Below are positions 32,349 to 44,827 of a DNA stretch of 64,000 nucleotides, piece after piece. The DNA is from Mesotaenium endlicherianum (lineage: Eukaryota; Streptophyta; Zygnematophyceae; Zygnematales; Mesotaeniaceae). A program made the translations under genes and the position numbers. Within the stretch, counting starts at the first letter, position 1; every line of letters starts with the position of its first letter. The notes beneath the pieces were generated by a model that had not been told where the DNA came from, did not search any database, and worked only from the letters and a program-made list of their open reading frames with translations. The stretch spans positions 208,822 to 272,821 of the forward strand of contig WELA01009603.1 in the NCBI GenBank assembly GCA_009602735.1, given 5' to 3'.

Positions 32349-32850
32349 TGTAGTGATTTGAGTTATTATACAATAGTTTGCATATATTTCAATGTTTTCA
32401 AATATATTTGAAGTAGTATGGTGTGGAGTCAAGTGTGAATAAATACTCTAGTAACTTGGTTCATGTCCTTTGAACCTTCCAAGGCATTTTCGAAGTTAAA
32501 GGAAAGACCTAGAAGAACTCCATGTGGCAAAAGTCAGATGTGCCATTTTAGGTCAAAAGGACATGTGTACAATATTCTAGAAAGAGGTGGCAAGTTTTGG
32601 GATGTGTTGGGTGCCAACACATCAACATACACTTTCCTAGAAATTACTTATGTAGCAAGTATATAAACAAGAGCTAGAACATAGAAAGACATTCCAGAAT
32701 CACTCTTGTACTTGCCAAAATCCAGAAATATATTAATTTTCAAGAAGCCATCTCTCTTTCAAGAAGCTACCACTTGTGTTCAAAGATCCTTGTCTTGAAT
32801 AGATAAAGTATTCTGTTTTACTAAGTACTTTATCTATCTGTTTCACTACA
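32349..32850 (+). repeat. 5' LTR of element B
   Basis: This 502-bp LTR starts TGTAGTGATTTGAG, ends GTTTCACTACA and is followed directly by the primer-binding site. Confidence 0.93.
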
Positions 32851-32887
32851 GTGGTATCGGAGCTAGGCACTTTGGTAGCACAAGAAG

Positions 32888-34168
32888 ATGGCCGATCCTC
32901 AAGACCAACAGCAAGCTTTCGAAGGAAGCCCTTCCTCTCCAAGACACCCTCATCCAGCGCCGATGGGAGAGCCCACTTAAGAAAATCTGCAACAACAAGA
33001 AGCACCACAAGGAGGAGCGCACCCTCCTCCAGCGTCGATGGGAGAGCCTACTCAAGGAAATCTCCAACAACAAGAAGCACCACAAGGAGGAGCACCGTCA
33101 CATCTCGTGGCAGCCGCTATAGCAAAGTTGATCCCACCACAAGGAGTTCCCGCAAATGAGTGGGCAGCCTTCCTAATGACCGTCCACAACCAAGTGGGCT
33201 TGGCCACCTATGAAGCAACCGTGCAAGCGTCAAGAGAAGCTATGGCTGCCATAGTTGCCCCTATCGCGAGCAATGCTCAAAATCCAGCCCCGGCTCAAGC
33301 GCCTCCACAAGAGCCAACGAGAGCAAGGAAACTCATCAAGCCCCGCAAACCCGACACTTTCAACCCCCAAAAAGGTGCCAACCTGAATTTATGGCTCTAC
33401 CAAGTGGAGACGTACCTCGCATTCCTTGAAGTACCCGAGGAGGACTACGTTCCCTTTGCCGTTACCTTACTTAGAGGAGCAGCAACATCATGGTGGCGTA
33501 ACTATCAAGCGGCTATATATCAAGCTATGGCGCACCCCATGCTCGGCCAAGAGCCCCCACCATCATATGCAAGATGGGCAGATTTTTGTGAGGCCCTCAA
33601 GAAGCAATTCATGCCCATCAATGCGGAGAAGATTGCCCGAGGAAAGCTCCACCATCTCAAGCAAACGACGTCCGTTCAAGAGTATACATCCAGATTTCAC
33701 GCCCTCACTCTTGAGATCCCCAACATGTCTCTCGAGGAGAAGATTGACCGTTACATCTTTGGCCTCAAACCCAAGGTGGCAAAGGAAGTGGAGTTACGCG
33801 ACTTGACGGACTTCTCAAAGATCATTGAAGTGGCCCAAAAGGTGGATACCTTGGATTTCAAGCACTCCGTGCCTTCATCTTCACAGGTACCGACGACGCG
33901 GGTGTACGCAGCCCCTTCCACATCCGAATCTGGACCCACACGCATGGAAATCGGAGTTATTAAAAGGGACCCCGCGGCTGCCCGGATGAGTGGAAGACCC
34001 TCCAATGACACTTATGATGCAAGAAACCAGCAAGGAGTGAAAGCAAGACTCTCCCCGCCTGAAAAAGAAGCTCTCATGACGGCTGGACTATGCTTCTATT
34101 GCAAGGAAAGGGGCCATCGTGCACTTTCATGCCCCAAAAAGTTGTCAAAAAACAGACAGTGCCGGTAG
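32888..34168 (+). mobile_element. Gag region of element B
   Basis: This is close to the gag of element A throughout: [11 protein letters not shown] start, Pro/Gln-rich N-terminal repeat, [17 protein letters not shown] core, and zinc knuckle CFYCKERGHRALSC near 34090-34131. It overlaps the pol region as in A. Confidence 0.9.
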
Positions 34169-36997
34169 GCCAGGAGCCTACCACCCCAAGACCCACTTCA
34201 CGAGAAGGCAACACGCCAAGTGAGGTGGAGACCCCCGTTGAAGACGACGTTCCAGCCCCAATGAGTTTGAGAGGTTACCTTGGAGGAGAGAAGGTCCACA
34301 TCTTGGTGGATAGCGGAGCTCAAGGCAACTTCATTGCTGCAGATTTTGCCACCAAGCACGGTATTACTATGCGAACTCTTGACCACGACGAGGAGATTAT
34401 GATGCCCGATGGATTCTCCTATACTACCCCTTCCAAGAAGACGTACCCCTTAGCACTCTCTATCAAGTCCTTCAAGGATAGAGTAGTGTTCTTCCCCATG
34501 CAATTGGGCAAGTACGACGTCATCCTAGGGACGCCTTGGTTGATCAAGCACAACCCCCAAGTTGATAGGAGGACCGGTACTATCAAGATCAAGAATGACA
34601 TCACTTCAAGAATCTGTATTTTGCGCGCAATCTAGAATATTCAGACCCAAGACATCCAGAAGCTGGCACACGAGATACTATTGTCCGCCCTCCAACTCAA
34701 GAGACTTGTGAAGAAGGGACACGAGCTTCTTTTGGCCTTGATCACGCCAAAAGACATCAAGAAAGACATCGAGAGTCAAGAAGGCAGCCCCGTTCCCAAG
34801 GAGATACAAGAAGTCTTTGAGGACTACAAAGAAGTGTTCTCCCCGGAATTGCCCAAGGGCCTACCCCCCAAAAGATTCGTAGACCACAAGATAGAGTTGG
34901 AGCCCGGAAGCAAGCCCATCTCTCGGCCTACGTTCAAAATGTCATACACGGAGCTAGACGAAGTCAAGAAGCAAATCAAGGAGCTACTGGAGCATGGCTT
35001 CATTCGACCTAGCAAGTCGCCATTTGGAGCCCCGGTGCTATTTGTCAAGAAGAAAGATGGTACCTTGAGGATGTGTGTGGACTATCGCGCCCTCAACAAG
35101 ATCACCATCAAGAATCGATACCCGCTGCCGCGCATGGATGAGCTCATGGACCGGCTGGTTGGAGCCAAGTACTTCACGAAGATTGACTTACGGAGCGGCT
35201 ACCACCAGATTCGCATCGCAGGACCGGACGTAGAGAAGACGGTATTCAGGACAAGATATGGACATTTTGAGTTCATGGTCTTGCCATTTGGACTCACCAA
35301 CGCGCCAGCAACTTTCATGACTATGATGAACACCATATTTCAGCCCATGTTGGACAGATTTGTGGTGGTATTCATCGATGACATCCTTATCTACAGCAAG
35401 ACCCTTGAAGAGCATGCGAGACACTTGAAAGAAGTCCTTGAAGTACTGAAGCAAAACAAGTTGTTTGCGAAGGAGTCAGAATGCGAGTTTGCCAAACAAG
35501 AAGTGGAGTTCCTAGGTCTCCACGTGACTGCTAATGGCATCAAGATAGACCCCAAGAAGACCACGGTGGTGGAGGAATGGCCAACCCCCACGACCAAGAA
35601 AGAACTCCAGTCATTCTTGGGATTTGCCAATTGGTACAGAAAATTCATCCAAGGCTTCTCGCACATAGCAGCCCCCCTGACAGATCTACTCAAGAAGGAC
35701 AGGCTATATACATGGACCGAGAAAGAGGAAGAGGCATTTCAAGAGTTAAAGCGAAGATTGACCACATCCCCGGTGCTCACACTCCCAAGTCCAAACCCAG
35801 ATTGGCCCTTCCACGTCATCACCGATGCATCTTCCTATGCAATAGGAGCAATCCTGCTTCAAGACCAAGGCAAGGGACTGCAGCCCATCGCCTACGAGTC
35901 AAGGAAGCTAAATCCAGCCGAGCAAAATTATACAATCACAGAGCGAGAGGCATTAGCGATTGTACATGCCTTGAAGGTTTGGCGCTGCTACGTTGAACGA
36001 CGCAAAGTACTGGTCACCACGGACCACGAGGCGTTAAAGCACCTCCAAACGCAGCCGTATCTCTCAAGGAGACAAGCAAGATGGAGCGGATACTTGCAAC
36101 AATACAACATCACGATTCAGTACCAGCCCGGCAAGACAAACCCGGCTGACCCCCTCTCAAGACTGCAATTAAATGCAGTGATGGTATCCCTGAAGACAGA
36201 TCTGGAAGCACGATTTTCAGCCGCCTATGAAAGAGACCCTTACTACAAGAGCGGAGAAGCAGCCTTGGACCCATGCAAGAAGCAAGAAGGCAATTATTGG
36301 GTGAGGCAAGATACGGGCCAGAGATGTGTTCCTAATGACATAGACCTCCGGCTCTTGCTTCTACGAGAAGCACACGACAACCCTCTTGGAGGACACTTTG
36401 GAATCCTAAGGACCACGGGCGTTCTAGCTAGGACTTATTGTTGGCCAGGCATGTCTAAGCAAGTCAAGGAGTACTGCAGGAGCTGTGACACATGCCAAAG
36501 AATCAAGCCATCATCGCAAAAGGCGGGAGGACTACTCCAACCACTACCAATCCCCGAAAGACAATGGACGGACATCTCAATGGACCTTATCGTGGACTTG
36601 CCCGTGACACCTCGAGGCCATAATGCAATACTCACGGCGGTGGACAGACTTACCAAGATGGCTCATTTTATTCCCACGACGACTAAGGCTACAGCACCAC
36701 ATCTTGGAGTACGAAGTGGAAGACATAGTGGCTATGAGAAATTTCAGGACACAGCAGCAATACTTGATCAAGTGGAAAGGATATCCAGATTCGGAGAATA
36801 GTTGGGTGGCGGCGCACTACCTTGACAAAGTTCAACGAAAGTTGAAGCGCTTCCATGCCGCCAACCCCCATCTTGGACCAGCCCCAAGTCTCTCTACTAG
36901 AAGCCCGAAGACTTCAGGGAGGCAGCCTGCCACCATCAAGAAGCAGCAGAAGACCCCTTGGAGGCAGCCTGCAAGAACCACAAAGAGGAAAAAATGA
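34090..36997 (+). mobile_element. Pol region of element B
   Basis: Protease ([11 protein letters not shown]), reverse transcriptase (FIDDILIYS near 35373), RNase H ([10 protein letters not shown] near 35823), integrase zinc region ([12 protein letters not shown] near 36473) and chromodomain ([11 protein letters not shown] near 36775) are recognisable in the expected order. Sequence is very close to element A. The region is incomplete relative to A and is treated as a fossil. Confidence 0.9.
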
Positions 36998-37766
36998 CAT
37001 TAGACACTTTTCTCTTCTTGCAGTTTCTGGACAGAAAACTAAAACTGCTACTGGCGATAGGTCTCTTCATAATAAATTCTGAAAATTTACTTGGCTCTAT
37101 TCCATGAGTAGCCGGTCATTTAAAGTCCAAGTTTGCTCAATTTGGAGCACTGGTGAGATAGATATGATGCTCTAAGTAGAAGGGGGTCAGGCTGCTGGCA
37201 TTGTTAGGACAGAATATGCCTTCTGTCATTGTGCCTTCCTCTGAACTTGGAATGCTCTGAAACTCATGACTTTGGTAGAACATTTTACAACGCCCAGTTT
37301 GAGACTTAGTTTGCAGAATTTGGAGAAGTATAGAAGGACTTATGATTTTCAGAAGTTTCTGCACAGATTTGGAGGAGGGCCTACTCTCTCAGCTCTCAAC
37401 GACACTCCAGAAATGAGAATGCTCTTAAATTTGGTGACCCGGTAGAGTTCTCCAACGCGGTTCGTCTGGCATTCAAATTTTCAAATTTGGAGCAGTTCTG
37501 CTGCCGCTATGAATTTTTGAATTTGTGGCAGATTTTGGGCCAACTTGTACAATTTTCTTTATCATTAAGGAGTAGGCTAGCCAATAAGGTCACACCACCT
37601 ACGACTTTGCTTAGTCTACCTTACATGTGTAGCACCTGACTTGGCGCCTTTGACTAGTCCTCTTTACATGTGTGGCATCTGACTTGAAACTGTTGACTAG
37701 TTTGCTCCACATGTGTACGACCTGACTTGACGCGCCGAGACGTCGCTTTTTCTATGGGGGGGGTGA

Positions 37767-38269
37767 TGTAGTGATTTGAGTTATTATACATTAGTTTGCA
37801 TATATTTTACTGTTTCCAAATAGATTTGAAGAAGTATGGTGTGGAGTCAAGTGTGAATAGGTACTCTAGTAACTTGGTTCATGTCCTTTGAACCTTCCAA
37901 GGCATTTTTGAAGTTTGAGGAAAGACCTAGAAGAACTCCATGTGGCAAAAGTCAGATGTGCCATTTTTAGGTCAAAAGGACATGTGTACATTATTCTAGA
38001 AAGAGGTGGCAAGTTTTGGGATGTGTTGGGTGCCAACACATCAACATACACCTTCCTAGAAATTACTTATGTAGCAAGTATATAAACAAGAGCTAGAACT
38101 TAAAAAGACATTCCGAAATCACTCTTGTACTTGCCAAAATCCAAAAATATATTAACTTTCAAGAAGCCATCTCTCTTTCAAGAAGCTACCACTTGTGTTC
38201 AAAGATCCTTGTCTTGAATAGATAAAGTATTCTGTTTTACTAAGTACTTTATCTATCTGATTCACTACA
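37767..38269 (+). repeat. 3' LTR of element B
   Basis: This 503-bp LTR is preceded by the polypurine tract (GGGGGGGGTGA, about 37756-37766). Element C gag sequence resumes just after it. Confidence 0.93.
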
Positions 38270-40148
38270 GAGGATCAACGTCTGTTCATCAACGGATGTT
38301 TGGAGTGAAGAAGTTTATGGAGTATTATGTGCTCACGCCCAACCGGCAAGTTGCCTTTGTCATAACTTTGCTGCAGAAGAGTGCTGGAGCTTGGTATGAA
38401 CAAGAAGAGCAGCTGTCTGGAGTTCCTGCTACAATTGATCAGCTATTTGAAGGCTTGAAGAGGCAATTTCAACCTATCGCAGCCGAGGCATGCGCTCGAG
38501 ATCTATTGGTGCGCCTTCGTCAACGAGGAAACGTTCAAGAGTATGTTTTGCACTTCAACGAGCCGGTGCTTCAATGTCCGTCCATGCACGAGTCGCAGAT
38601 GATGGACAAGTCCAAGAGGGGACTCAAGCCAACTCTGGCCAAGGAAGTGGCGCTCAAGGACCCTATCAATCTTAGAGAAATGATGGCATTGGCGACGAGG
38701 GTTGACGCTGTGGAGTATAGTCAGAGGAAGTGGGGAAACCACAATTTTGGAGGATATCGACACTTTGGATCTCAAACGCCAAGCACAAGTGGTCAAGGTC
38801 CAGTACTTGCGCAGTTGGGACTTGTTCAGTACCAGCGCAGGCTCTAAAATTTCAAGCCGAGAGAACCCTGCTAAAATTGTAACAAGCTTGGACATCTGGC
38901 TTGAGACTGTCATGTGAAGGCGAAGCAACCTCAACAGCAGGGAAAAGGAGGACGCCAGTAAGTCGTTCTGGAGTGTCTACTGGCGTGAAGACAAGAACTT
39001 ACAAGGACGTTATCCCCAAAAGCCTGCCGAGAAGCAAAGGACGAGATGTTGACAAGCCTATCATCGTGGAAGGAGTATTCGACGACAATAAGGCGAAGTG
39101 TATGGTTGACAATGGCGCAAGTGCAACTTTTGTGCACAAGAAGCTGGTGAAAGAGTGGCAAATCCCCCTCAAAGGCATTATGAGCCTAAGGAGGCAATTT
39201 TGAGGAATGGGCAAAGACTCAAGTGTGGTGCACCTACGGAAGCTATTCACGTGGAAGTAGCGGGGCACCGTAGTAAGGAAGTTATGGAGCAGGCACAGTT
39301 AGGTCATCATAAGGTGATATTGGGCCGACCATGGCTAAAAAATAAGGTGATATTGGGCCGACGATGGCTAAAAAAAGCCAACCCTCAAGTGCACTGGGGC
39401 ACAGGACAAGTGAAGGTCCAAGGGCGTGATGGTCGAATGGAGATAGGGAAACAGGTGGAGGTAGATACGACCACAAGTAACTGTCTTCTGTCGAGCCTGC
39501 AAGTTAAGAAGCTATGCAGGGCGAATCAGGTGAAGGAGATGTACCTTGTTTCGGTGGCCCTGACCAGGTCATCAAATGGAGCAAGCGTGAATCCTAACAG
39601 CCTGGGCGAATGTACATCGCCGGAGGAGCAAGTAGTGGTGTCTGATCCCCTTGCTCAGAAGGAGCAGAGCCCAACTGCTCAAGAGAAGGAGAAGCCTGCT
39701 GAGATGCCTGCCCAAATTAAGGCGCTGTTGGAGGAGTTCAAGTGCGTGTTTCCTGAGGAGCTACCTGCAAGACTACCTCCACAGAGAGCTATGGAGCACA
39801 AGATCAAGTTGGAAACAGGGAGCAAGCCACGAACAAGGCCTGCCTATCGACAATCGTTTGCGGACTTGGATGAGTTGAAGAAGCAGTTGACAGAGTTGTT
39901 GGAGAAAGGATTCATCCGATCGAGCGAGTCTCCATTTGCAGCGCCAGTCTTTTTTGTGAAGAAGAAGGATGGGACTATGAGGACGCGTGTTAAGTACCGG
40001 GCCCTCAACAAGGTCACCATCAAGAACAAGTACCCACTTCCACGAGTGGACGAGTTGATTGACAGGCTTGTCGGGACGAAGTGTTTCTCGAAGATTCATT
40101 TGAGAAGTGGCTATCATCAGGTACGAGTTGCAGAAGGAGACGTTTGTG
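38270..40148 (+). mobile_element. Gag-protease-reverse transcriptase part of element C
   Basis: Gag core sequence (QVAFVITLLQKSAGAWYEQ, QLFEGLKRQFQP) matches the gag of element D, showing the family link. The protease site DNGASATF and the reverse transcriptase start ([43 protein letters not shown]) follow. A short internal duplication (GGTGATATTGGGCCGAC) is seen near 39314 and 39345. Confidence 0.8.
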
Positions 40149-40612
40149 AAATGAATCGACTTATCAAATAGGCGATTAACAATTAATAAAGATCTTTATA
40201 TCAGCAAGTAATCTTTATGGTATTTTTCGTTAACTGGTTTAACGGCATAGGACAACACACTAGCAGTGAATAATACTCGTAAGTCAAATGTGAGTAAACT
40301 AGCATCAATAATGCAAATCAGTAAACTCATACATAAGCAAGGTTAGAAGACAGTGCGTATCAATGGCTTCTCCCCTTGGATTCAGATCGCTCTCAGTAAG
40401 CTGTACAAGAGAGTTGGCCTCGTTTGCGAATGCCGAACTCGAGAGCAATGCCTGGCATATGTACATGGAATGAGTTTACTGTTCAACGGTCAGTGCGATG
40501 GCACCGCCTACCCGGGAGTTAACCACGTTGGTAGGACCTCGGTTAACCAAATCCACCGCCATCTCCCATCATCCCGAATCGCCATCCATGATAGGGATTT
40601 CATCTGGCCATT
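40149..40612 (-). repeat. Repeat P, copy 1
   Basis: This 464-bp segment is shared with 48467-48960. In plus reading it begins TGAATCGACTTATC and runs to GGCCATTCATC. On the minus strand it would end GTCGATTCA, a usual LTR terminus, so P is probably part of an LTR in minus orientation. It joins element C on the left and element JF on the right. No target duplication was found. Confidence 0.6.
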
Positions 40613-43600
40613 CATCAAAATTGAGGTCCACGTCATTAGGAACACATCTTTGGCCCGTGTCTTGTGTCACCCTATAATTGCGTTCTTGCTTCTTGTTTGG
40701 GTCCAAGGGTGTTTCTTTGTACTTGTTGTAAGGGTTTTCGTTGTGGGCGGCTGAAAATTGAGCTCCCAAATCTGTGTTCAAAGATGTCGCCATTGCGTTT
40801 AATTGCAGTCTTCAGAGGAGGTTAACCGGATTTGTCTTCTCGGGTTGGTATTGAATCGTGATGTTGTATTGTTGCAAGTTTACACTCCACCTTTCTTATC
40901 TTTTAGAGCAATGGGATTGTGTCTGGATGTGTTCAAGCCATTCGTGGTTCGTAGTGACCAGCACCTTGTGTCCTTCAATATAGCAGAGCCATACTTTCAA
41001 GGCATGTCTAATCACCAATGCCTCTCTCTTGGACGTTATACAATTCTGCTCCTCAAGATTTAGCTTCCTCAACTCGTGGGCGATGGGCTAGAGTCCTTTG
41101 CCTTTGTCTTGAAGCAAGATCGCACTTCTGGCGTAGGAAGATGCGTCTATGATAACGTGGAATGGCCAATCTAGATTTGGACTTGGGAGTGTGAGCATTG
41201 GGGATGTGGTCAATTTACGCATTAATTGCAAAAATGCTTCCTCCTCTTTCTCTGTCCAAATATATGACCTGTCGTTCTTGAGTAGATCAGTCAAGGGATT
41301 TGCGATGTACAAAAAAGGATGAAGGAATCTTCTGTACCTGCTGGCAAATCCCAACAATGATTGTAGTAGTTCTTTCTTATTTGTGGAGGCTGGTTCTTCC
41401 TCCACCACCGTGGTCTTTTTGGGGTCTATCTTGATGCCATCAGCGGTCACATGCAGACCTGGACAATCCACTTCCTGTGTCGCAAATTTGCACTTGGACT
41501 CCTTGGCTAACACCTTGTTTTGCTTCAGGACTTCAAGGACTTCTTTCAAGTGTCTTGCGTGCATCCTCAAAGTGCCATCCTTCTTCTTGACAAATAGCAC
41601 CGGGGCTCCAAATGGCGACTTGCTAGATTGAATGAAGCAGTGCTCCAATAGCTCTTTGATTTGCTTCTTGACTTCGTCTAGCTCCCTGTATGACATCTTG
41701 AGTGGAGGTCAACAGATGGACTTGCTTTTGGGCTCCAACTCTATCTTGTGGTCTACAAATCTTTTAGGGGGTAGACCCTTGGGAAACTCCGGGGAGAATG
41801 CTTCTTTGTAGTCTTCCAAGACCTCTTGTATCTCCTTGGGAATGGGGCTGACTTCTTGACTTCGTATGTCTTTCTTGATGTCCTTTGGCGTGATTAAGGC
41901 CAATTGAAGTTTGTGTCCCTTCCTCACAAGTCTGTTGAGTTGGAGGGCGGACAATTTTATCTCGTGTGCCGGCTTCTTGATGTCTTGGGTCTCAATTTCC
42001 TAGATTGCGCAATACAAATTCTTGAAGTGATGTTGTTCTTGATCTTGACGGTACCTTCTCTCCAATCAACATGGGGGTTGTGCTTGGTCAACCAAGGCGT
42101 CCTTAGGATGACGTCATACTTGCCCAATTTGATGGGCAAGTTCACTACTCTATCTTTAAAACGTGACAGAGAGTGCCAAGGGGTACGTCTTCTTAGAGAA
42201 ATTGTCAGGCATCATAATCCCCTCGTCGTGGTCAAGAATGCGCATAGTAGAACCATGCTTCATGGCAAAATTTGTGGCAATGAAGTTGCCTTGAGCTCCT
42301 CTATCCACCAAGATGTGGACCTTCTCTCCTCCAAGGTAATCTCTTAAACTCATAGGGGTTGGAACGTCGTTCTCGACGGGGGTCTGCATCTCACTTGGGT
42401 TGCGTGAAGTGAGTTTTGAGGTGGTACACTCCTGGCCTATCGGCGCTCTCCGTTTCATAACAACTTCTTAGGGCACGAGAGTGCACGATGACTTTTCTCC
42501 TTGCAATAAAAGCATACTTCAGCTTCATGAGAGCTTCTTTTCCAGCCACGGAGAGCCTTGCTTTCACTATTTGCTGACTTTTTGTATCATACGTGTCACT
42601 GGAGGGTCTTCCACTCTTACAGGTAGCCGCGGGGTCTCTCTTGATGACTCCAATTCTATGAGGGTGGGTCAAGATTTGGATGTGTACGAGGCTGCGTACA
42701 CACGCATTCTTAATTTTTGTGAAGATGAAGACATTAAATGCTTAAATTTAGGGTACCCACCTTTTGGGCCACTTCAATGATTCTCGAGAACTCCGTCAAG
42801 TAGCGTAATTTCACTTTCTTTGCCACCTTGGGATTGAGGTCACTGATATAATGATAAATATTTTCCTTAAGAGACATGTTGGAGATCTCAAGAATCAGGT
42901 AATAAGATCTGGATGTGTACTCTTAAACAAGAGCCGTTAACTTGAGATGGTGTAGCTTCCCTCCACCAATCTTCTCCGCGTTGATGGACATAAACTGCTT
43001 TTTGAGGCCTTCACGAAAATCTAACTATCTTGCATATGTTGCTGGGGCCTCTTGGTTGGGCATGGAGTGCTTTGTAGCTTGATATACAACCCCTTGATAG
43101 TTACGCCACCATGATGTTGCTGCTCCTCTAAGCAAGGTAACGGCAAAGGTAACGTAGTCCCCCTTGGGTACTTTAAGGAATGCGCGAGGTATGTCTCCAC
43201 TTGATAGAGCCACAAATTCAAGTTGGCGCCTTTTGCGGGGTGAAAGTGTCGAATTTGCCATGCCTGATGAGTTTTCTTTCTCTCGTAGGCTTTTGTGGAG
43301 GCGCGGGAGCTGGATTTGGAGCGTTGCTTGCAATAGGAGCAGCCTTGGCAGCCATTGCTTCTCTCGACGCTTGCATGGTTGCTTCGTTGGTGGCCAAGCC
43401 CACTTGGTTGTGGGCAGTCATGAGAATGACTCCTCACTTGTTTGCGAAGTCTACTTGCGATGGGATTAAATTTGCAATAGCGATTGCCACGGGATGTAAT
43501 GATGCTCTTCGTTGTGGTGTTTCTTGTGGTGCTCCTTCTTGTGGTGCTCCTCCTTGTGGCAGATTCTTTTCAGTCGGCGCTAGACGGGGGCCTGTTGGAG

Positions 43601-43686
43601 AAGAAGTGCCCTATACAAACGCTTTTTGTTGGTCTCGAAAGTTGGCCATCTTCTTGTGCTACCAAAGTGCTTGGCTCCAATACCAA
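40613..43686 (-). mobile_element. Gag-protease-reverse transcriptase-RNase H part of element JF
   Basis: From right to left: primer site next to the LTR (TGGTATTGGAGC on the minus strand), gag ([12 protein letters not shown] near 43210), protease (KVHILVDRGAQGNF near 42320), reverse transcriptase ([11 protein letters not shown] near 41590) and RNase H (SYARSAILLQDKGKGL near 41110). It is the A family but clearly diverged, and broken with many breaks. Confidence 0.8.
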
Positions 43687-44190
43687 TGTAGTGAAACAGA
43701 TAGATCAAGTACGTAGCCAAATTTAATATTTCATGTATTCAAGACAAAGATCTTTGAACAGAAGTGGTTGCTTCTTGAAAGAGAGATGGTTTTATGAAAG
43801 AGAGATGGTTTTTTAAAATTTGGCAAGTACAAGATTGATTCTCCTATGCCATTCTTTGGTCTAGCTCTCGCTTATATAGTTGGTACGTAAGAAATTTCTT
43901 CGAAGGTGCACGTTGATGTGTTGGCATCCGACACATCCCAAAACTTGCCACCTCTTTCTAGAAGAATGTACACATGTCCTTTTGACCTAAAGTGACACAC
44001 TTGACTTTTGCCACATGGAGTTTTTTTAGGTCATTCCTCTAATTCTGAAGATACCCAAAAGGTTAAAAAGACATAAATCAAGTCACTAGAATATCTATTC
44101 ACACTTGAATTCACACAAAATCATTGGAATAGTATTCAAAAGCATGAGAATATGAAAACAAAGTAACTCAATTCAACTTATATCACTACA
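43687..44190 (-). repeat. 5' LTR of element JF
   Basis: This 504-bp LTR ends in TATCACTACA at 44190. It shares sub-family sequence with the LTR at 28771-29274, including GGTGCACGTTGATGTG and the AAAAGCATGA block. Confidence 0.85.
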
Positions 44191-44827
44191 AATAAGTTGT
44201 CATGAAGTAAATAGAAGCACTCAAATTCATAATTAGCACGCATATTAGAATGAAAAATCACTCATAATTGATCTCCTGTGAGAGAAAAAGGAATTTATAC
44301 TTCTTTATGCTTCTTTTCAACTTCTTTTGAGCTTATTTTTAGCTTCTTTTTAGTACTTCATATGCACTATGTTAATTCATATGGAAGGTTTGGGAGCATT
44401 CCTTGTTCATAGTTGAGTATATTAAGCTTTAGTAAACAAGTGTGAAAAAGATTGTGACTCTTAACAAGCATGTACAAGAAGTAAAAAGTGAATATAAGAG
44501 TAAGTGAAGTTTGACCCACCTGAAACAAGTGAGTGAGAATATTTGGAGGGCCGCTTAGCAAGGTTTGTTTTTAACACATCTTATACAATTAGTTATTGCA
44601 TGCAAAAGGCTTAAAAGAATCTCTACCTGTCAATATCCGTTAGTTATTAAGAGTAGAGAATCTTAATTCGTAACAAGCATGTATAAGAACTAAGAACCAT
44701 GTAAATCATTCTTACAAAGTGCAACATTGCATGAAGTCATTGTGCACCCAAATGAATTCACTTTCTATCATGTTCTCCATTATATTCATGCGTCCTCAAC
44801 TTTTTAGAAGCTAGATGACAACCACAT
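44191..44827. other. AT-rich stretch, no gene
   Basis: No gene was recognised. Two similar stretches, AACAAGCATGTACAAGAA near 44464 and AACAAGCATGTATAAGAA near 44680, suggest an old local duplication or the subterminal part of the neighbouring hAT transposon. Confidence 0.4.

Larger units (their letters stand above)
32349..38269 (+). mobile_element. Element B: chromovirus inserted in element C
   Basis: This 5.9-kb copy of the A family has LTRs at 32349-32850 and 37767-38269, a primer site TGGTATCGGAGC after the 5' LTR, gag to 34168, pol (protease at about 34300, reverse transcriptase, RNase H, integrase; 34090-36710) and a chromodomain (about 36711-36830). A run of eight G precedes the 3' LTR. 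Flanking pentamers are GTGGA and GAGGA. The LTRs differ at about two dozen positions by eye, so it looks somewhat older than A. It is broken, with a few breaks. It interrupts the gag of element C. Confidence 0.93.
31225..40148 (+). mobile_element. Element C: Ty3/gypsy element, split by element B
   Basis: The parts are a 5' LTR (31225-31969), primer site, and gag start (32007-32348), then element B. The gag continues from 38270 to about 38930, followed by protease ([13 protein letters not shown], near 39100) and the start of reverse transcriptase ([26 protein letters not shown]) up to 40148, where repeat P begins. No 3' LTR is present. Its gag and LTR match element D (57870-61305), so C and D are one family, distinct from A/B/E. 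It is broken, with several breaks besides the insertion. Confidence 0.85.
28771..44190 (-). mobile_element. Element JF: old chromovirus split by elements C, B and repeat P
   Basis: The 3' part (28771-31224) holds an LTR, integrase and chromodomain. The 5' part (40613-44190) holds RNase H, reverse transcriptase, protease, gag and an LTR. Both parts lie on the minus strand and are complementary in content. Their LTRs share sub-family sequence absent from A, B and E (for example GGTGCACGTTGATGTG). Flanking pentamers ATTAA (28766-28770) and AATAA (44191-44195) nearly match. I infer a single insertion later split by C. It is broken, with many breaks, and is the oldest layer of this nest. Confidence 0.75.

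Noticed and set aside
40353-40754. 133-codon plus frame as a gene
   Set aside because: It crosses the joint between repeat P and element JF, so it is a chance frame over a repeat boundary.
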